Shown in pieces: positions 51,933 through 60,449 of a stretch of DNA of 64,000 bases. The position numbers and the translations under genes were made by a program. The stretch is taken from positions 124,001-188,000 of the forward strand of contig NZ_FMZF01000008.1 of NCBI RefSeq assembly GCF_900102745.1, in the 5' to 3' direction. Under the pieces are notes generated by a model. The model was not told the origin of the DNA, did no database searches, and was given only the letters and a program-made list of their open reading frames with translations. Origin of the DNA: Geodermatophilus telluris (lineage in GTDB: Bacteria > Actinomycetota > Actinomycetes > Mycobacteriales > Geodermatophilaceae). Numbering within the stretch: position 1 is the stretch's first letter; each line of letters opens with the position of its first letter.

Positions 51933-53705
51933 GTGACCAGCACGGACGGGCCGCCCGCCGACGACCCGACGATCGCCGACGCCGACTTCGACGGGCTGGT
52001 CGCGCTGGTCCGCACGCTGCTCGACGTGCCCACCGCCCTGGTGACACTGGTCGGCCCCGACGAGCAGGTGTTCCCCGGCGCGGTCGGCCTGCCGGCGCCG
52101 TGGCAGGCCCGCCGGCGCACCCCGCTGTCGCACTCGTTCTGCCAGTACGTGCGGCAGAGCGCGCAGCCGCTGGTGGTCGGCGACGCCCGGCGGGTGGAGG
52201 TGCTGGCCGACAACGGCGCCGTCGCCGACCTCGGCGTCGTCGCCTACTGCGGCGTGCCGCTGCTCGCCCCGGACGGCGAGGTCGTCGGGGCGGTCTGCGC
52301 GATCGACGGCCGGCCGCGCGAGTGGACCGAGACCGACGTCGCCCTGCTCACCCAGGTCGCCGGCCTGGCCGCCTCCGAGCTGCGGTTGCGCGTCGCCACC
52401 CGGGACGCCGAGGCCGCCCGGCGGGCCGCCGAGCAGGCCGGCGAGCAGAACCGCCTCCTGCTGCGCTTCGCCGAGGCCCTGGCCGACGCGGTCACCCTCC
52501 CCGACGTCGCCGCCGCCGTCTCGTCGGCCGCCACCGAGGTCCTCGGCACCGCGTGGAGCTACGTCGGGCTGGTCGACCCGCGCACCCGGCGGCTGCGGCT
52601 GGTCCCCGTCGCCGGGCGCCCGGGCGACGGGGACCGCGACGGACACCGCGACGGGGACCGTGACGGGGACGGGGAGTGGCCGTCGCTGCCGCTCGGGACC
52701 GACCACCCGCCGACGGCGGCCCTGGCGCGCGGCCGCGCCCTGTTCCTGCCCGACGCCGCCACGACCCTCGCCCGGTTCCCCGCCGCCGGGTCGGTGACCG
52801 ACGGGCCGGTGCGCTTCGAGGCGTCGGCGCACCTGCCGCTGCCGGTGGCCGGCGACCTGCCCGGCACGCTCAGCCTGGTCTGGGACGGGCCCCGGACGCC
52901 CACCCCCGCCGAGGAGGGCCTCGTCCTGGCCCTCGCGCGGTACACGGCGCAGGCCGTCTCCCGCGCGGTGCTGCTCGCCGAGCAGGAGTCGGTCGCCACC
53001 ACGCTGCAGCGGGCGCTGCTCGGCGAGCTGCCCGCCCCGGCCGGGCTGGAGCTGGCCGCCCGCTACCTGCCCAGCAGCGCCGGCGCGCAGGTGGGCGGCG
53101 ACTGGTGGGATGCCTTCGAGGACTCCGACGGCGCCCCGGTGCTGGTGATCGGCGACGTCACCGGCCACGACGTGCGCGCCGCGGCGACCATGGGTCAGCT
53201 GCGCTCGATGCTGCGCGGGTTCGCCTTCGAGGCCGGCGAGCCGCCCGCGCACGCGCTCGGCCGTCTCGACGCCGCGGTGGGCGGGCTGCGGGTCGGCGCG
53301 CTGGCCACCGCCGTGGTGGCCCGCGTCGACCCGGGGGACGACGGCGGCCGCGTACTGTCGTGGAGCAACGCGGGTCACCCGCCGCCGCTGCTGCGCTCCC
53401 CCGACGGCACCGTCGAGGTGCTCACCTCACCCCCCGACCTGCTCGTCGGCCTGGACCCCGCCCGCGCGCGCTCCACCTGGCGGACCCCGCTGCCGCCGGG
53501 CAGCACCCTGCTGCTCTACACCGACGGGCTGGTCGAGCGACGCCGCACCGACCTCGACAGCGGCATCGCCCAGCTCGCCGGGGCACTGGCCGGGGACGAC
53601 CGGGGCTCGCTGGACGACCTGCTCGACCGGCTGCTCGCCGGCGTGCGCGGGTCCACCGACGACGACGTCGCGCTGCTGGCCCTCCGGGTGACGCCCGCCT
53701 CCTGA
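51933..53705 (+). CDS. GAF-GAF-SpoIIE serine phosphatase
   Basis: 590 aa from GTG 51933; TACCGT (51921-51926) 6 bases upstream. GAF 1 (about 15-160: SHSFCQYVRQSAQPLVVGDA, YCGVPLLAPDGEVVGAVCAI), GAF 2 (170-345) interrupted by a 4x4-residue DGDR-type repeat (232-247), then a PP2C/SpoIIE domain (350-590) with GGDWWDAF and DVTGHD metal ligands, SNAGHPPPLL, and LYTDGLVERR. All metal-binding Asp residues are kept. Such phosphatases act on phosphorylated STAS antagonists to release sigma factors; the STAS protein at 16633-16935 is a conceivable partner (inference). Confidence 0.92.
   Translation: MTSTDGPPADDPTIADADFDGLVALVRTLLDVPTALVTLVGPDEQVFPGAVGLPAPWQARRRTPLSHSFCQYVRQSAQPLVVGDARRVEVLADNGAVADLGVVAYCGVPLLAPDGEVVGAVCAIDGRPREWTETDVALLTQVAGLAASELRLRVATRDAEAARRAAEQAGEQNRLLLRFAEALADAVTLPDVAAAVSSAATEVLGTAWSYVGLVDPRTRRLRLVPVAGRPGDGDRDGHRDGDRDGDGEWPSLPLGTDHPPTAALARGRALFLPDAATTLARFPAAGSVTDGPVRFEASAHLPLPVAGDLPGTLSLVWDGPRTPTPAEEGLVLALARYTAQAVSRAVLLAEQESVATTLQRALLGELPAPAGLELAARYLPSSAGAQVGGDWWDAFEDSDGAPVLVIGDVTGHDVRAAATMGQLRSMLRGFAFEAGEPPAHALGRLDAAVGGLRVGALATAVVARVDPGDDGGRVLSWSNAGHPPPLLRSPDGTVEVLTSPPDLLVGLDPARARSTWRTPLPPGSTLLLYTDGLVERRRTDLDSGIAQLAGALAGDDRGSLDDLLDRLLAGVRGSTDDDVALLALRVTPAS
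52626..52673 (+). repeat. Four in-frame 12-bp units within the second GAF domain of the phosphatase
   Basis: GACGGGGACCGC-like dodecamers, four in a row (52626-52637, 52638-52649, 52650-52661, 52662-52673), encode DGDR, DGHR, DGDR, DGDG. They make a charged loop insertion; the unit is a multiple of three, so expansion or loss keeps the frame. Confidence 0.85.
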
Positions 53706-53752
53706 CCCCCGGGCCGGCGGGGGCGGGTGAGGCGGCGGGCAGGATCGCACCC

Positions 53753-54772
53753 ATGCCCGCCCCCGGCACGCCGCTCGAGCAGCTCGGCTTCCTGACCATC
53801 GGCACCTTCGACCCGGCCGACCCGCGCGCCGGGCACGAGGCCACCCTGCGGATGGTCGAGCTCGGCGAGCGGCTGGGGTTCGACAGCGCCTGGCTGCGGC
53901 ACCGGCACCTGCAGTACGGCATCTCCTCGCCGGTCGCCGTCCTCGCCGCGCTCACCCAGCGGACCTCGCGGATCGCGCTGGGCACCGCGGTCACCCCGCT
54001 CGGCTGGGAGAACCCGCTGCGGCTGGCCGAGGACCTCGCCACCGTCGACGTCCTGTCCGGGGGGCGGCTGCAGCCCGGCGTCAGCGTCGGCCCACCGATG
54101 CACTGGGACGACGTCAAGGGCGCGCTCTACCCCGACACCGCCGACGCCGAGGACCTCACCTACACCCGCGTCGAGCGGCTGCTGCGGCTGGTCGCCGGGG
54201 AGCCGGCGGCCTCGTTCTCCGGTCGCGAGGGCGTGGTCGAGGAGTGGTCGGACCGGGTGCAGCCGCACTCCCCCGGCCTGCGCTCGCGGCTCTGGTACGG
54301 CGGCGGCAGCACCCGCTCGGCGGAGTGGGCCGGGCGGGCGGGGATGAACCTGCTGACCAGCAGCGTGGTGCGCGCCGAGGAGGGGTCGACCGACTTCGCC
54401 GCCATCCAGGCCGGCCAGGTCCGCGCCTACCGGGGAGCCGGCGGCACCGGGCGGGTGTCGCAGGGCCTGGTGGTCGTGCCCACCGACACCGCGACGCCGG
54501 AGCAGCGGGAGCGCTACGCGGCCTACGCCGCCGCGCGGGCCCCGCGGGTCGGCGTGCCGCAGGGGCCCGGCCGGCTGCTGTTCGCCCCGGACATCGTCGG
54601 CAGCTCCGAGCAGGTCGCCGAGGCGCTGTACGCCCACGCCGGCTTCCGCGAGGTCACCGAGGTGGTCTTCGCGCTGCCGTTCAGCTTCGCCGAGGCCGAC
54701 TACGAGCAGATCCTCACCGACACCGCCACCCGGCTGGGCCCGCTGCTGGGCTGGTCACCGGCCGGGGGCTGA
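53753..54772 (+). CDS. LLM-class flavin-dependent oxidoreductase
   Basis: 339 aa from ATG 53753, CAGGAT 7 bases upstream. Luciferase-like barrel: LGERLGFDSAWLRHRHLQYG, RIALGTAVTPLGWENPLRLAED, and LSGGRLQPGVSVGPP. The FLTIGTFDPADPRAGHE beginning is typical of the FMN-dependent group in actinobacteria. Substrate unknown. Its 3' end overlaps the DAG kinase-like gene by 18 bp, tail to tail. Confidence 0.9.
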   Translation: MPAPGTPLEQLGFLTIGTFDPADPRAGHEATLRMVELGERLGFDSAWLRHRHLQYGISSPVAVLAALTQRTSRIALGTAVTPLGWENPLRLAEDLATVDVLSGGRLQPGVSVGPPMHWDDVKGALYPDTADAEDLTYTRVERLLRLVAGEPAASFSGREGVVEEWSDRVQPHSPGLRSRLWYGGGSTRSAEWAGRAGMNLLTSSVVRAEEGSTDFAAIQAGQVRAYRGAGGTGRVSQGLVVVPTDTATPEQRERYAAYAAARAPRVGVPQGPGRLLFAPDIVGSSEQVAEALYAHAGFREVTEVVFALPFSFAEADYEQILTDTATRLGPLLGWSPAGG

Positions 54773-55645
54773 GGGCACCAGCACCGACCAGGCGGCCGGC
54801 TCGAGTCGCCAGGTGCGCGCGGTGACCGGGTCCTGCAGCTCGCCGTCGGCGTCGAGCCCGACCGCGTCGCCGGACAGCGTCACCTCCCGCCCGCGGACGA
54901 CGAGGACGTCGTCGCGTTCTGCGTGCCGCCCGGCGGCCAGCGCCGCGGCGAAGGCCGCCCGCGCCGCGGGGCCGGTGGCGGTGACGACCACGACGTCGGC
55001 CAGGCCGTCGTCCGGGCGGGCGTCGGGCGCCAGCGCGGTGCCCCCGCCGACGGTCGGCCCGTTGCACACCCCGGCCATGAGCACCGGCGTGTCCGGATCG
55101 GCCACCGCCGCGCCGTCGACCGCCACCCGCAGCCGCCAGCCCGGGCTGCTGACGCCGGCGACGGCGGCGCCCACCGGGTAGGCGACCGCGCCGAGGAGGT
55201 CCTTGAGCCGGTGGGCGCGCTCCCCCGCCTCCGCGCCGACGCCGGCGTGCACCGCGTTGACCACGATGCCCCCGGCGTCGTCGCGCAGCAGGTCCAGCGG
55301 CCGCACCGTCCCGCCGAGCACCACCCGGGCGGCCGCGGCGGGGTCCAGCGGCAGGCCGAGGGCCTGCGCCAGGTCGTTGCCGGTGCCCAGCGGCAGGACC
55401 CCGAGGGGCCGGCCGAGGGCACCGGCGCGGTCGAGGGCGGCCACCGCGGCGTGCAGCGACCCGTCGCCGCCGGCCACGACCGGCCCGCGGCCGTCGAGAC
55501 CGGCCAGCACCCGGTCGAGCTCACCGGCGTCGGCGGTGGCGGCCACCTCGACGTCCGTGCCCTCCCGGAGGACGGCGAGCGCGGCGTCCAGCGCCTCGTC
55601 GTCCGCCGTGCCGGCCGAGCGGTTGACCACCACGAGCAGCGCCAT
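54755..55645 (-). CDS. Diacylglycerol/sphingosine kinase-like lipid kinase
   Basis: 296 aa from ATG 55645. The catalytic domain has VAGGDGSLHAAVAAL (nucleotide GGDG loop), PLGTGNDLAQALGLPL, and GVGAEAGERAHRLKDLLG; the C-terminal beta domain has PDDGLADVVVVTATG and LSGDAVGLDADGE, the last holding the catalytic Asp region. Probably phosphorylates diacylglycerol or a related lipid at the membrane face with ATP. Divergent from the MalY gene, only 33 bp between starts. Confidence 0.92.
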   Translation of the reverse strand: MALLVVVNRSAGTADDEALDAALAVLREGTDVEVAATADAGELDRVLAGLDGRGPVVAGGDGSLHAAVAALDRAGALGRPLGVLPLGTGNDLAQALGLPLDPAAAARVVLGGTVRPLDLLRDDAGGIVVNAVHAGVGAEAGERAHRLKDLLGAVAYPVGAAVAGVSSPGWRLRVAVDGAAVADPDTPVLMAGVCNGPTVGGGTALAPDARPDDGLADVVVVTATGPAARAAFAAALAAGRHAERDDVLVVRGREVTLSGDAVGLDADGELQDPVTARTWRLEPAAWSVLVPSAPGR

Positions 55646-55678
55646 GCCCGGATCGTCGCAGCCGGGCAGGATCGGCAC

Positions 55679-56812
55679 GTGGCCGACGACCTCATCGAGC
55701 GACTGCGGGCACGCGGTGGGCTGAAGTGGACCCGCCACCCGGGTGCCCTCGGCGCGTGGATCGCCGAGTCCGACCTCGGGACGGCGCCGGCGGTCACCCG
55801 GGCCCTGCACGACGCGGTCGACCGCGGGCTGCTCGGCTACCTGCCCGACTGGCTGGCCGACGACATGGCCCGGGCCACCGCCGGCTTCCTGCTCGACCGG
55901 CACGGCTGGGCGGTGCCGCCGGAGCGGGTGCGGCCGCTGTCCGACGTGCTGGCCGGGCTGTCGGCCGCGATCACCCACCTGTCCCGCCCCGGCTCGCCGG
56001 TCGTGCTGCCCACCCCCGCCTACATGCCCTTCCTGGAGGTGCCGCCGGCGCTGGGCCGGGAGGTGCTCGAGGTGCCGATGGCCCGCGACGGCGACCGGTT
56101 CGTCTACGACCTCGACGCCCTCGACGCCGCGTTCGCCGCGGGCGGGCACCTGCTGGTGCTGTGCAACCCGCACAACCCGGTCGGCCGGGTGCTCGAGCCC
56201 GCGGAGATGCTGGCCGTCGCCGAGGTGGTCGACCGGCACGGCGGGCGGGTGTTCGCCGACGAGATCCACGCCCCGCTGGTCTTCCCCGGGCACCGGCACG
56301 TGCCCTACGCGTCGCTGGGCGAGGTGCCCGCGCGGCAGGCGGTCACCGCGACCTCGGCGTCCAAGGCGTGGGACCTGCCCGGGCTCAAGTGCGCGCAGCT
56401 GGTGCTGACCAACCAGGCCGACGCGGCGCTCTGGGCCGAGGTGGGCCACCCGTTCGAGCACGGCACCTCGACCCTGGGCGCCGTGGCCAACACCGCGGCC
56501 TACACCGACGGCGTCGACTGGCTCGACGAGCTGCTCGTCGTCCTCGACGGGCACCGCCGGCTGCTCGCCGACCTCGTCGCCGCGCACCTGCCCGGCGTCC
56601 GGTACACCCCGCCGGAGGGCACCTACCTCGCGTGGCTCGAGGGGTTCGACGTGGCCGAGCCGGGCGACCTGCTGCTGGCACGCGCCGGGGTCGCGGTGGT
56701 CGACGGCGCGCGGTGCGGCGTGGCCGGCCGGGGCGCGGTGCGGCTGAACTTCGCCACGCCCGGGCCGGTGCTCGAGCGGGTCGTGGAGCGGATGGGGGCG
56801 GCGCTGCGGTGA
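55679..56812 (+). CDS. MalY/PatB-type aminotransferase-fold C-S lyase
   Basis: 377 aa from GTG 55679; CAGGAT at 55667-55672 is 6 bases upstream. Fold-type I PLP enzyme: the GLKWTRHPGALGAWIAESDL start, GYLPDWLADD, LCNPHNPVGRV, FADEIHAPLVFPG (PLP-ring Asp) and TSASKAWDLPGLKCAQ with Schiff-base Lys229. Terminal Arg in GRGAVRLNFATP binds the substrate carboxylate. Members split cystathionine to homocysteine, pyruvate and ammonia; some are regulators or desulfurases. No methionine genes adjoin it. Confidence 0.9.
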   Translation: MADDLIERLRARGGLKWTRHPGALGAWIAESDLGTAPAVTRALHDAVDRGLLGYLPDWLADDMARATAGFLLDRHGWAVPPERVRPLSDVLAGLSAAITHLSRPGSPVVLPTPAYMPFLEVPPALGREVLEVPMARDGDRFVYDLDALDAAFAAGGHLLVLCNPHNPVGRVLEPAEMLAVAEVVDRHGGRVFADEIHAPLVFPGHRHVPYASLGEVPARQAVTATSASKAWDLPGLKCAQLVLTNQADAALWAEVGHPFEHGTSTLGAVANTAAYTDGVDWLDELLVVLDGHRRLLADLVAAHLPGVRYTPPEGTYLAWLEGFDVAEPGDLLLARAGVAVVDGARCGVAGRGAVRLNFATPGPVLERVVERMGAALR

Positions 56813-56816
56813 GCGG

Positions 56817-58190
56817 TCAGCCGCGGGTGTCGGCCTCGACCGCCTCGAACGCCTTGCGGGCGGCGATGAGCACCGGGTCCCACACCGGCGCGAACGGCGG
56901 GGCGTAGGACAGGTCGAGGGAGAGCACCTCGTCGACGGTCATCTCGTTCCAGATGGCGATGGCCAGCGCGTCGATCCGCTTGGCCGCGCCCTGCCGCCCG
57001 ACCACCTGCGCGCCCAGCAGCCGCCCGCTGCGCCGCTCGGCGATCATCTTGACCCGGATGGGGCTCGCGCCCGGGAAGTAGCCGGCCTTGGTCGTGGAGT
57101 CCACCGCGGCGGTGACGTAGGAGTAGCCGGCCCGCTCCGCCTCGGCCTCCGACAGCCCGGTGCGCGCGGCCTCGGTGGAGCAGATCTTGGTGATCGCGGT
57201 CCCGATGACGCCGGGGAAGGTGGCGTACCCGCCGCCGATGTTGATGCCGGCCACGCGGCCCTGCTTGTTCGCGTGCGTGCCCAGCGCGACGACCACCCGC
57301 TGCCGGGACAGGCGGTGCACCGACTCGACGCAGTCGCCGGCCGACCAGACGCCCGGCACCTGGGTGCGCATCCGCTGGTCGACGGCGACGCCGCCGGAGG
57401 TGCCCAGCGGGATGCCGGCCTCCTGGGCCAGCCGCACGTTGGGCCGGACCCCCAGGCCGAGGACGACGAGGTCGGCGGGCAGCTCGCGGCCGCTCCGGGT
57501 CACCACCGCGCAGGCCCGGCCTTCGGGGCCGACGTCGATGGCGGCGACGCCGTCGGAGAGCACGAGTTCGATGCCCTGCCCGCGGACGGCGTCGGCGATG
57601 AAGGCGCCCACGTCCGGGTCGAAGGTGCCCACCGGCTGCGGCGAGAGGTCGACCACGGTGACGTCCAGCCCGCGGATCCGGCAGGCCTCGGCGATCTCCA
57701 GGCCGATGTAGCCGCCGCCGACGACGACCACCCGCCGGACGTCCCCGCTGTCGAGCTCGGCGCGCAGCGCGACGCCGTCGTCGAGCACCTGCACCCCGTA
57801 CACGCCGGGCGCGTCGATGCCCTCGACCGGCGGGCGCATCGGCACGCTGCCGGTGGCGTAGACGAGGTCGTCGTAGGGCTCGGTGCCCTCGGCGCCGGTC
57901 TCCAGGTCGCGCCAGTGCACGACCCCCTCGCGCGTGTCGATGCCGACCACCTCGGTGCGCATCCGCACGTCGAGGCCCGCGGCGCGGTGCTGCTCGGGCG
58001 TGCGCGCGACCAGCTGCTCCTCGCGCTGCACGGTGCCGGCGATCCAGTACGGGATGCCGCAGGCGGAGTACGAGGTGGCCCGGCCGCGCTCGAACAGGAC
58101 GACGTCGAGGTCGGGCCGCCGCTTCTTCGCCTGCGACGCCGCACTGCCGCCGGCGGCGTCCCCTCCGATGACGACCAGGCGCGTGCTCAC
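56817..58190 (-). CDS. CoA-disulfide reductase / NADH oxidase-like flavoprotein
   Basis: 457 aa from GTG 58190; TAGCCT on the minus strand (58198-58203) is 7 bases upstream. FAD loop VVIGGDAAGGSAASQA, single active-site Cys44 in SYSACGIPYW, NAD loop VVVVGGGYIGLEIAEA, second FAD motif GVWSAGDCVE, and the dimer-domain end LDLSYAPPFAPVWDP, whose Tyr is characteristic of CoA-disulfide reductases. It uses NAD(P)H to reduce CoA disulfide or persulfides, or O2 to water. The gene is 4 bp from the convergent MalY stop. Confidence 0.92.
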   Translation of the reverse strand: MSTRLVVIGGDAAGGSAASQAKKRRPDLDVVLFERGRATSYSACGIPYWIAGTVQREEQLVARTPEQHRAAGLDVRMRTEVVGIDTREGVVHWRDLETGAEGTEPYDDLVYATGSVPMRPPVEGIDAPGVYGVQVLDDGVALRAELDSGDVRRVVVVGGGYIGLEIAEACRIRGLDVTVVDLSPQPVGTFDPDVGAFIADAVRGQGIELVLSDGVAAIDVGPEGRACAVVTRSGRELPADLVVLGLGVRPNVRLAQEAGIPLGTSGGVAVDQRMRTQVPGVWSAGDCVESVHRLSRQRVVVALGTHANKQGRVAGINIGGGYATFPGVIGTAITKICSTEAARTGLSEAEAERAGYSYVTAAVDSTTKAGYFPGASPIRVKMIAERRSGRLLGAQVVGRQGAAKRIDALAIAIWNEMTVDEVLSLDLSYAPPFAPVWDPVLIAARKAFEAVEADTRG

Positions 58191-58200
58191 CCCGTGGAGG

Positions 58201-58641
58201 CTAGAGGCTGACGGCGACCGTCGCGGCGAGTTCGCGGACGGCCTCGAGGTCCTCCCCCGTCGGCGCGCCGGTGAGGGACAGCGGCGCGGCGACCTGCTTC
58301 CACCGCAGGGCGCCGGTCACGGTGGCGATGGCCCGCAGCGCGCCGGCGGTGTCGTCGCCGCCGTGCACGTAGACGCCGAAGGGCAGCCCGACGGTGGCGT
58401 CCAGGCACGGGTAGTAGACGGTGTCGAAGAAGTGCTTGAGCGCCCCGCTCATGTAGCCGATGTTGGCCGGGGTGCCCAGCAGCACGCCGTCGGCAGCCAG
58501 CAGGTCGGCCGCCCCGGCCGACAGCGCAGGGCGCTCGGCCAGCTCGGCCTCCGCCACCATGGCCACGCCCTCGCGGACCGCCTCCAGCACCGCCTGCAGG
58601 TTCGGCGAGGGGGTGTGGTGGACGACGAGCAGCCGCGGCAT
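58201..58641 (-). CDS. Flavodoxin-family NAD(P)H-dependent oxidoreductase
   Basis: 146 aa from ATG 58641; CAGGAT on the minus strand (58649-58654) is 7 bases upstream. LLVVHHTPSPNLQAVLEAV is the FMN phosphate loop region, DGVLLGTPANIGYMSGALKH the second FMN loop, and PFGVYVHGGDDTAGAL the third. Short-chain flavodoxin-like fold, likely an FMN-dependent quinone or iron reductase. Its stop (TAG, 58201) overlaps the -10 hexamer of the downstream CoA-disulfide reductase gene. Confidence 0.88.
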   Translation of the reverse strand: MPRLLVVHHTPSPNLQAVLEAVREGVAMVAEAELAERPALSAGAADLLAADGVLLGTPANIGYMSGALKHFFDTVYYPCLDATVGLPFGVYVHGGDDTAGALRAIATVTGALRWKQVAAPLSLTGAPTGEDLEAVRELAATVAVSL

Positions 58642-58712
58642 GCCGCCCATCCTGCCCACGCCCGGCCGCGACCGTCTGGTGCCGCCGGGCGGGCGCTGGT
58701 CTGATGGGCCGC

Positions 58713-59309
58713 GTGCCCGGAGCGAACGGCGGCAGGCCCCTGGTCGGCAGCGTCCTCGCGACGCTGGACGGGCGCGTCGCCGGCGCCTCCGACGCCCCCG
58801 AGTGGGCGGTGCCGCACCTGCGCAGCGACGCCGTCCGCGAGCACCGGGAGCGGCTGCACGCCCCGGCGACGACCGCGCTGCTCGGCGAGGGGGACTTCCT
58901 GCGCGCCCGGGAGGCCTGGCCGGCGGTGGCCGGGGACGCCGCGGCCGACCCCCGCGACCGCGCGTTCGGCGGCTGGCTCGACGGGGTCGAGAAGATCGTC
59001 TTCTCCGCCACGATGACCGAGCCGGGGTGGGACAACAGCTGGGTGCTCGAGGTCGACCCGTCCCAGGTCGCCTCCCACCTGCGCCGCCGCCGCGGGGGCG
59101 ACGTCCTCGCGCTCGGCGGCGGCGTCGTCACCCGGCTGCTCGCCGTCGACGCCCTCGACCGGCTGGCCGTCGTCTGGTGCCCCGAGGTGCTCGGTGCCGG
59201 CCCGCGCCTGTTCGACGGGGAGGGCCTCCCCCCTGCCCGCTGGACGCTCGCCGGGAGCACCGTCTCCGACACCGGCGCGCACTGCGCCGTCTACGACCGC
59301 GCGCACTGA
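58713..59309 (+). CDS. RibD C-terminal/dihydrofolate reductase-like protein
   Basis: About 198 aa from GTG 58713 (ATG 58704 is an alternative). RPLVGSVLATLDGRVAG is the start of the RibD reductase fold, with DRAFGGWLDGVEKIVFSATM, VLALGGGVVTRLLAVDALDR and PRLFDGEG following in family order. An NADPH-dependent reductase fold; not the true DHFR and not the riboflavin enzyme by context. Substrate unknown. Followed by a 22-bp hairpin. Confidence 0.88.
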   Translation: MPGANGGRPLVGSVLATLDGRVAGASDAPEWAVPHLRSDAVREHRERLHAPATTALLGEGDFLRAREAWPAVAGDAAADPRDRAFGGWLDGVEKIVFSATMTEPGWDNSWVLEVDPSQVASHLRRRRGGDVLALGGGVVTRLLAVDALDRLAVVWCPEVLGAGPRLFDGEGLPPARWTLAGSTVSDTGAHCAVYDRAH

Positions 59310-59334
59310 GCTCCCCGCCGGCGAGGCGCCCGGT

Positions 59335-59381
59335 GTCGACCTGCTGCGGTCTCGACGCGGTCGAGACCGCAGCATGTCGAC
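59335..59381. terminator. Bidirectional terminator hairpin
   Basis: 22-bp arms at 59335-59356 and 59360-59381 with a single mismatch and a 3-nt loop (GCG), centred between the convergent stops at 59309 and 59398. One of the strongest hairpins in the window. Confidence 0.8.
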
Positions 59382-59397
59382 GACGGGCGCCACAGGC

Positions 59398-59691
59398 TCA
59401 GCCCGGGCCGCGGTGCGCGGCCCACAACTCCGCGGCGCGGTCGGCGGCTGCCGACACGAGGCCGGCGAGCTCCGGCCGGTCCGGCACGCGGAACGAGACG
59501 TAGGCGCCGCGGCCCCCGGCGGTCGGCCGGCCGTAGGCCTTGGCGGCGAGGGAGCCGTCGGGCAGCAGCCGCACGTTGAGCGTGGTCAGCAGGAACTCCT
59601 CGCCGCGCCGCGTGTCGGTCCAGCGCAGCTCCTCCGGGACCGTCACGTTGATCGCCAGGGCGCTGACCTCGACGTCGACGTCGCTGCTCAT
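59398..59691 (-). CDS. Conserved-looking protein of unknown function, 97 aa
   Basis: ATG 59691 gives MSSDVDVEVSALAINVTVPE as the N-terminus; CAGCAT lies 5 bases upstream. The body alternates beta-like strands (EEFLLTTLNVRLLPDGSLAA, GAYVSFRVP) with a final helix (LAGLVSAAADRAAELWAAHR). No named family recognised. Reads like a small beta-rich domain with one C-terminal helix. Convergent with the RibD-like gene across the hairpin. Confidence 0.65.
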   Translation of the reverse strand: MSSDVDVEVSALAINVTVPEELRWTDTRRGEEFLLTTLNVRLLPDGSLAAKAYGRPTAGGRGAYVSFRVPDRPELAGLVSAAADRAAELWAAHRGPG

Positions 59692-59810
59692 GGCGCATGC
59701 TGGCACGCCCCCGCGGGCTGCCGCGGGTCCGGCACGGATCGCGCGCCCACCGGTCGACGCGCGCACCGTGCCGATCGACCGGCGTCGCGCCGGGCCGCTA
59801 CCGTCGCGCG

Positions 59811-60389
59811 GTGGGCATCGAGGTCCGGCCGGCCACGGCGGAACGCTTCGACGACGTGGCCACGGTGCTCGGGCCGAAGAACCCGGACTCGAGCGTCTGC
59901 TGGTGCCTCAGCCACCGCGTCGACTCGCGCACCAACCGCGAGCTGGTGGGACCGGCCCGCCGCGAGTACGTCCGGGAGCTCACCGCGCGGCCGGTCGCGC
60001 CCGGCGTCCTGGCCTACGACGGCGACGAGGTGGTCGGCTGGGCGGCCGTCGCGCCGCGGGCGGAGCTGCCCTTCCAGCGCTCGCGGCTGATCCCGCACGT
60101 CGACGACCTGCCGGTGTGGTCGCTGTGGTGCGTGCGCGTGCGCCCCGGCCACCGCGGGCAGGGCGTCGCGCACGCACTGGTCCGCGGGGCCGTCGACCAC
60201 GCGGCCGCCCACGGCGCGCCCGCCGTCGAGGGCTACCCGGCCGACAGCGGGGACCGGCGGGTCGACACGACCATGGCCTACGTCGGCACGCGGAGGCTGT
60301 TCGAGGCGGCCGGGTTCACCAAGGCCGCCGACACCGACGCCACCGCCGGTGGCTTCCCCCGGGTGCTGATGCGCCGATCCCTCGGCTGA
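59811..60389 (+). CDS. GNAT-family N-acetyltransferase
   Basis: 192 aa from GTG 59811; TACCGT (59799-59804) 6 bases upstream. The acetyl-CoA site is in VWSLWCVRVRPGHRGQGVAHALV (V-x-x-x-x-RGQGVA pyrophosphate loop), split here as WCVRVRPGHRGQGVAHAL. An unusual Cys-rich N-terminal piece, NPDSSVCWCLSHRVDS, occurs in one actinobacterial GNAT subgroup. Substrate unknown. The stop abuts a 22-bp hairpin. Confidence 0.9.
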   Translation: MGIEVRPATAERFDDVATVLGPKNPDSSVCWCLSHRVDSRTNRELVGPARREYVRELTARPVAPGVLAYDGDEVVGWAAVAPRAELPFQRSRLIPHVDDLPVWSLWCVRVRPGHRGQGVAHALVRGAVDHAAAHGAPAVEGYPADSGDRRVDTTMAYVGTRRLFEAAGFTKAADTDATAGGFPRVLMRRSLG

Positions 60390-60390
60390 G

Positions 60391-60440
60391 CCGTCGGCCC
60401 GTGGCCGTCCCGGTCGAGCGGGACGGCCACGGGCCGACGG
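60391..60440. terminator. Bidirectional terminator hairpin, perfect 22-bp stem
   Basis: Arms 60391-60412 and 60419-60440 are perfect reverse complements with a 6-nt loop (GTCGAG). It starts 2 bp after the GNAT stop and ends 10 bp before the stop of the convergent gene at 60450. Confidence 0.85.
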
Positions 60441-60449
60441 GTGCGCCGG

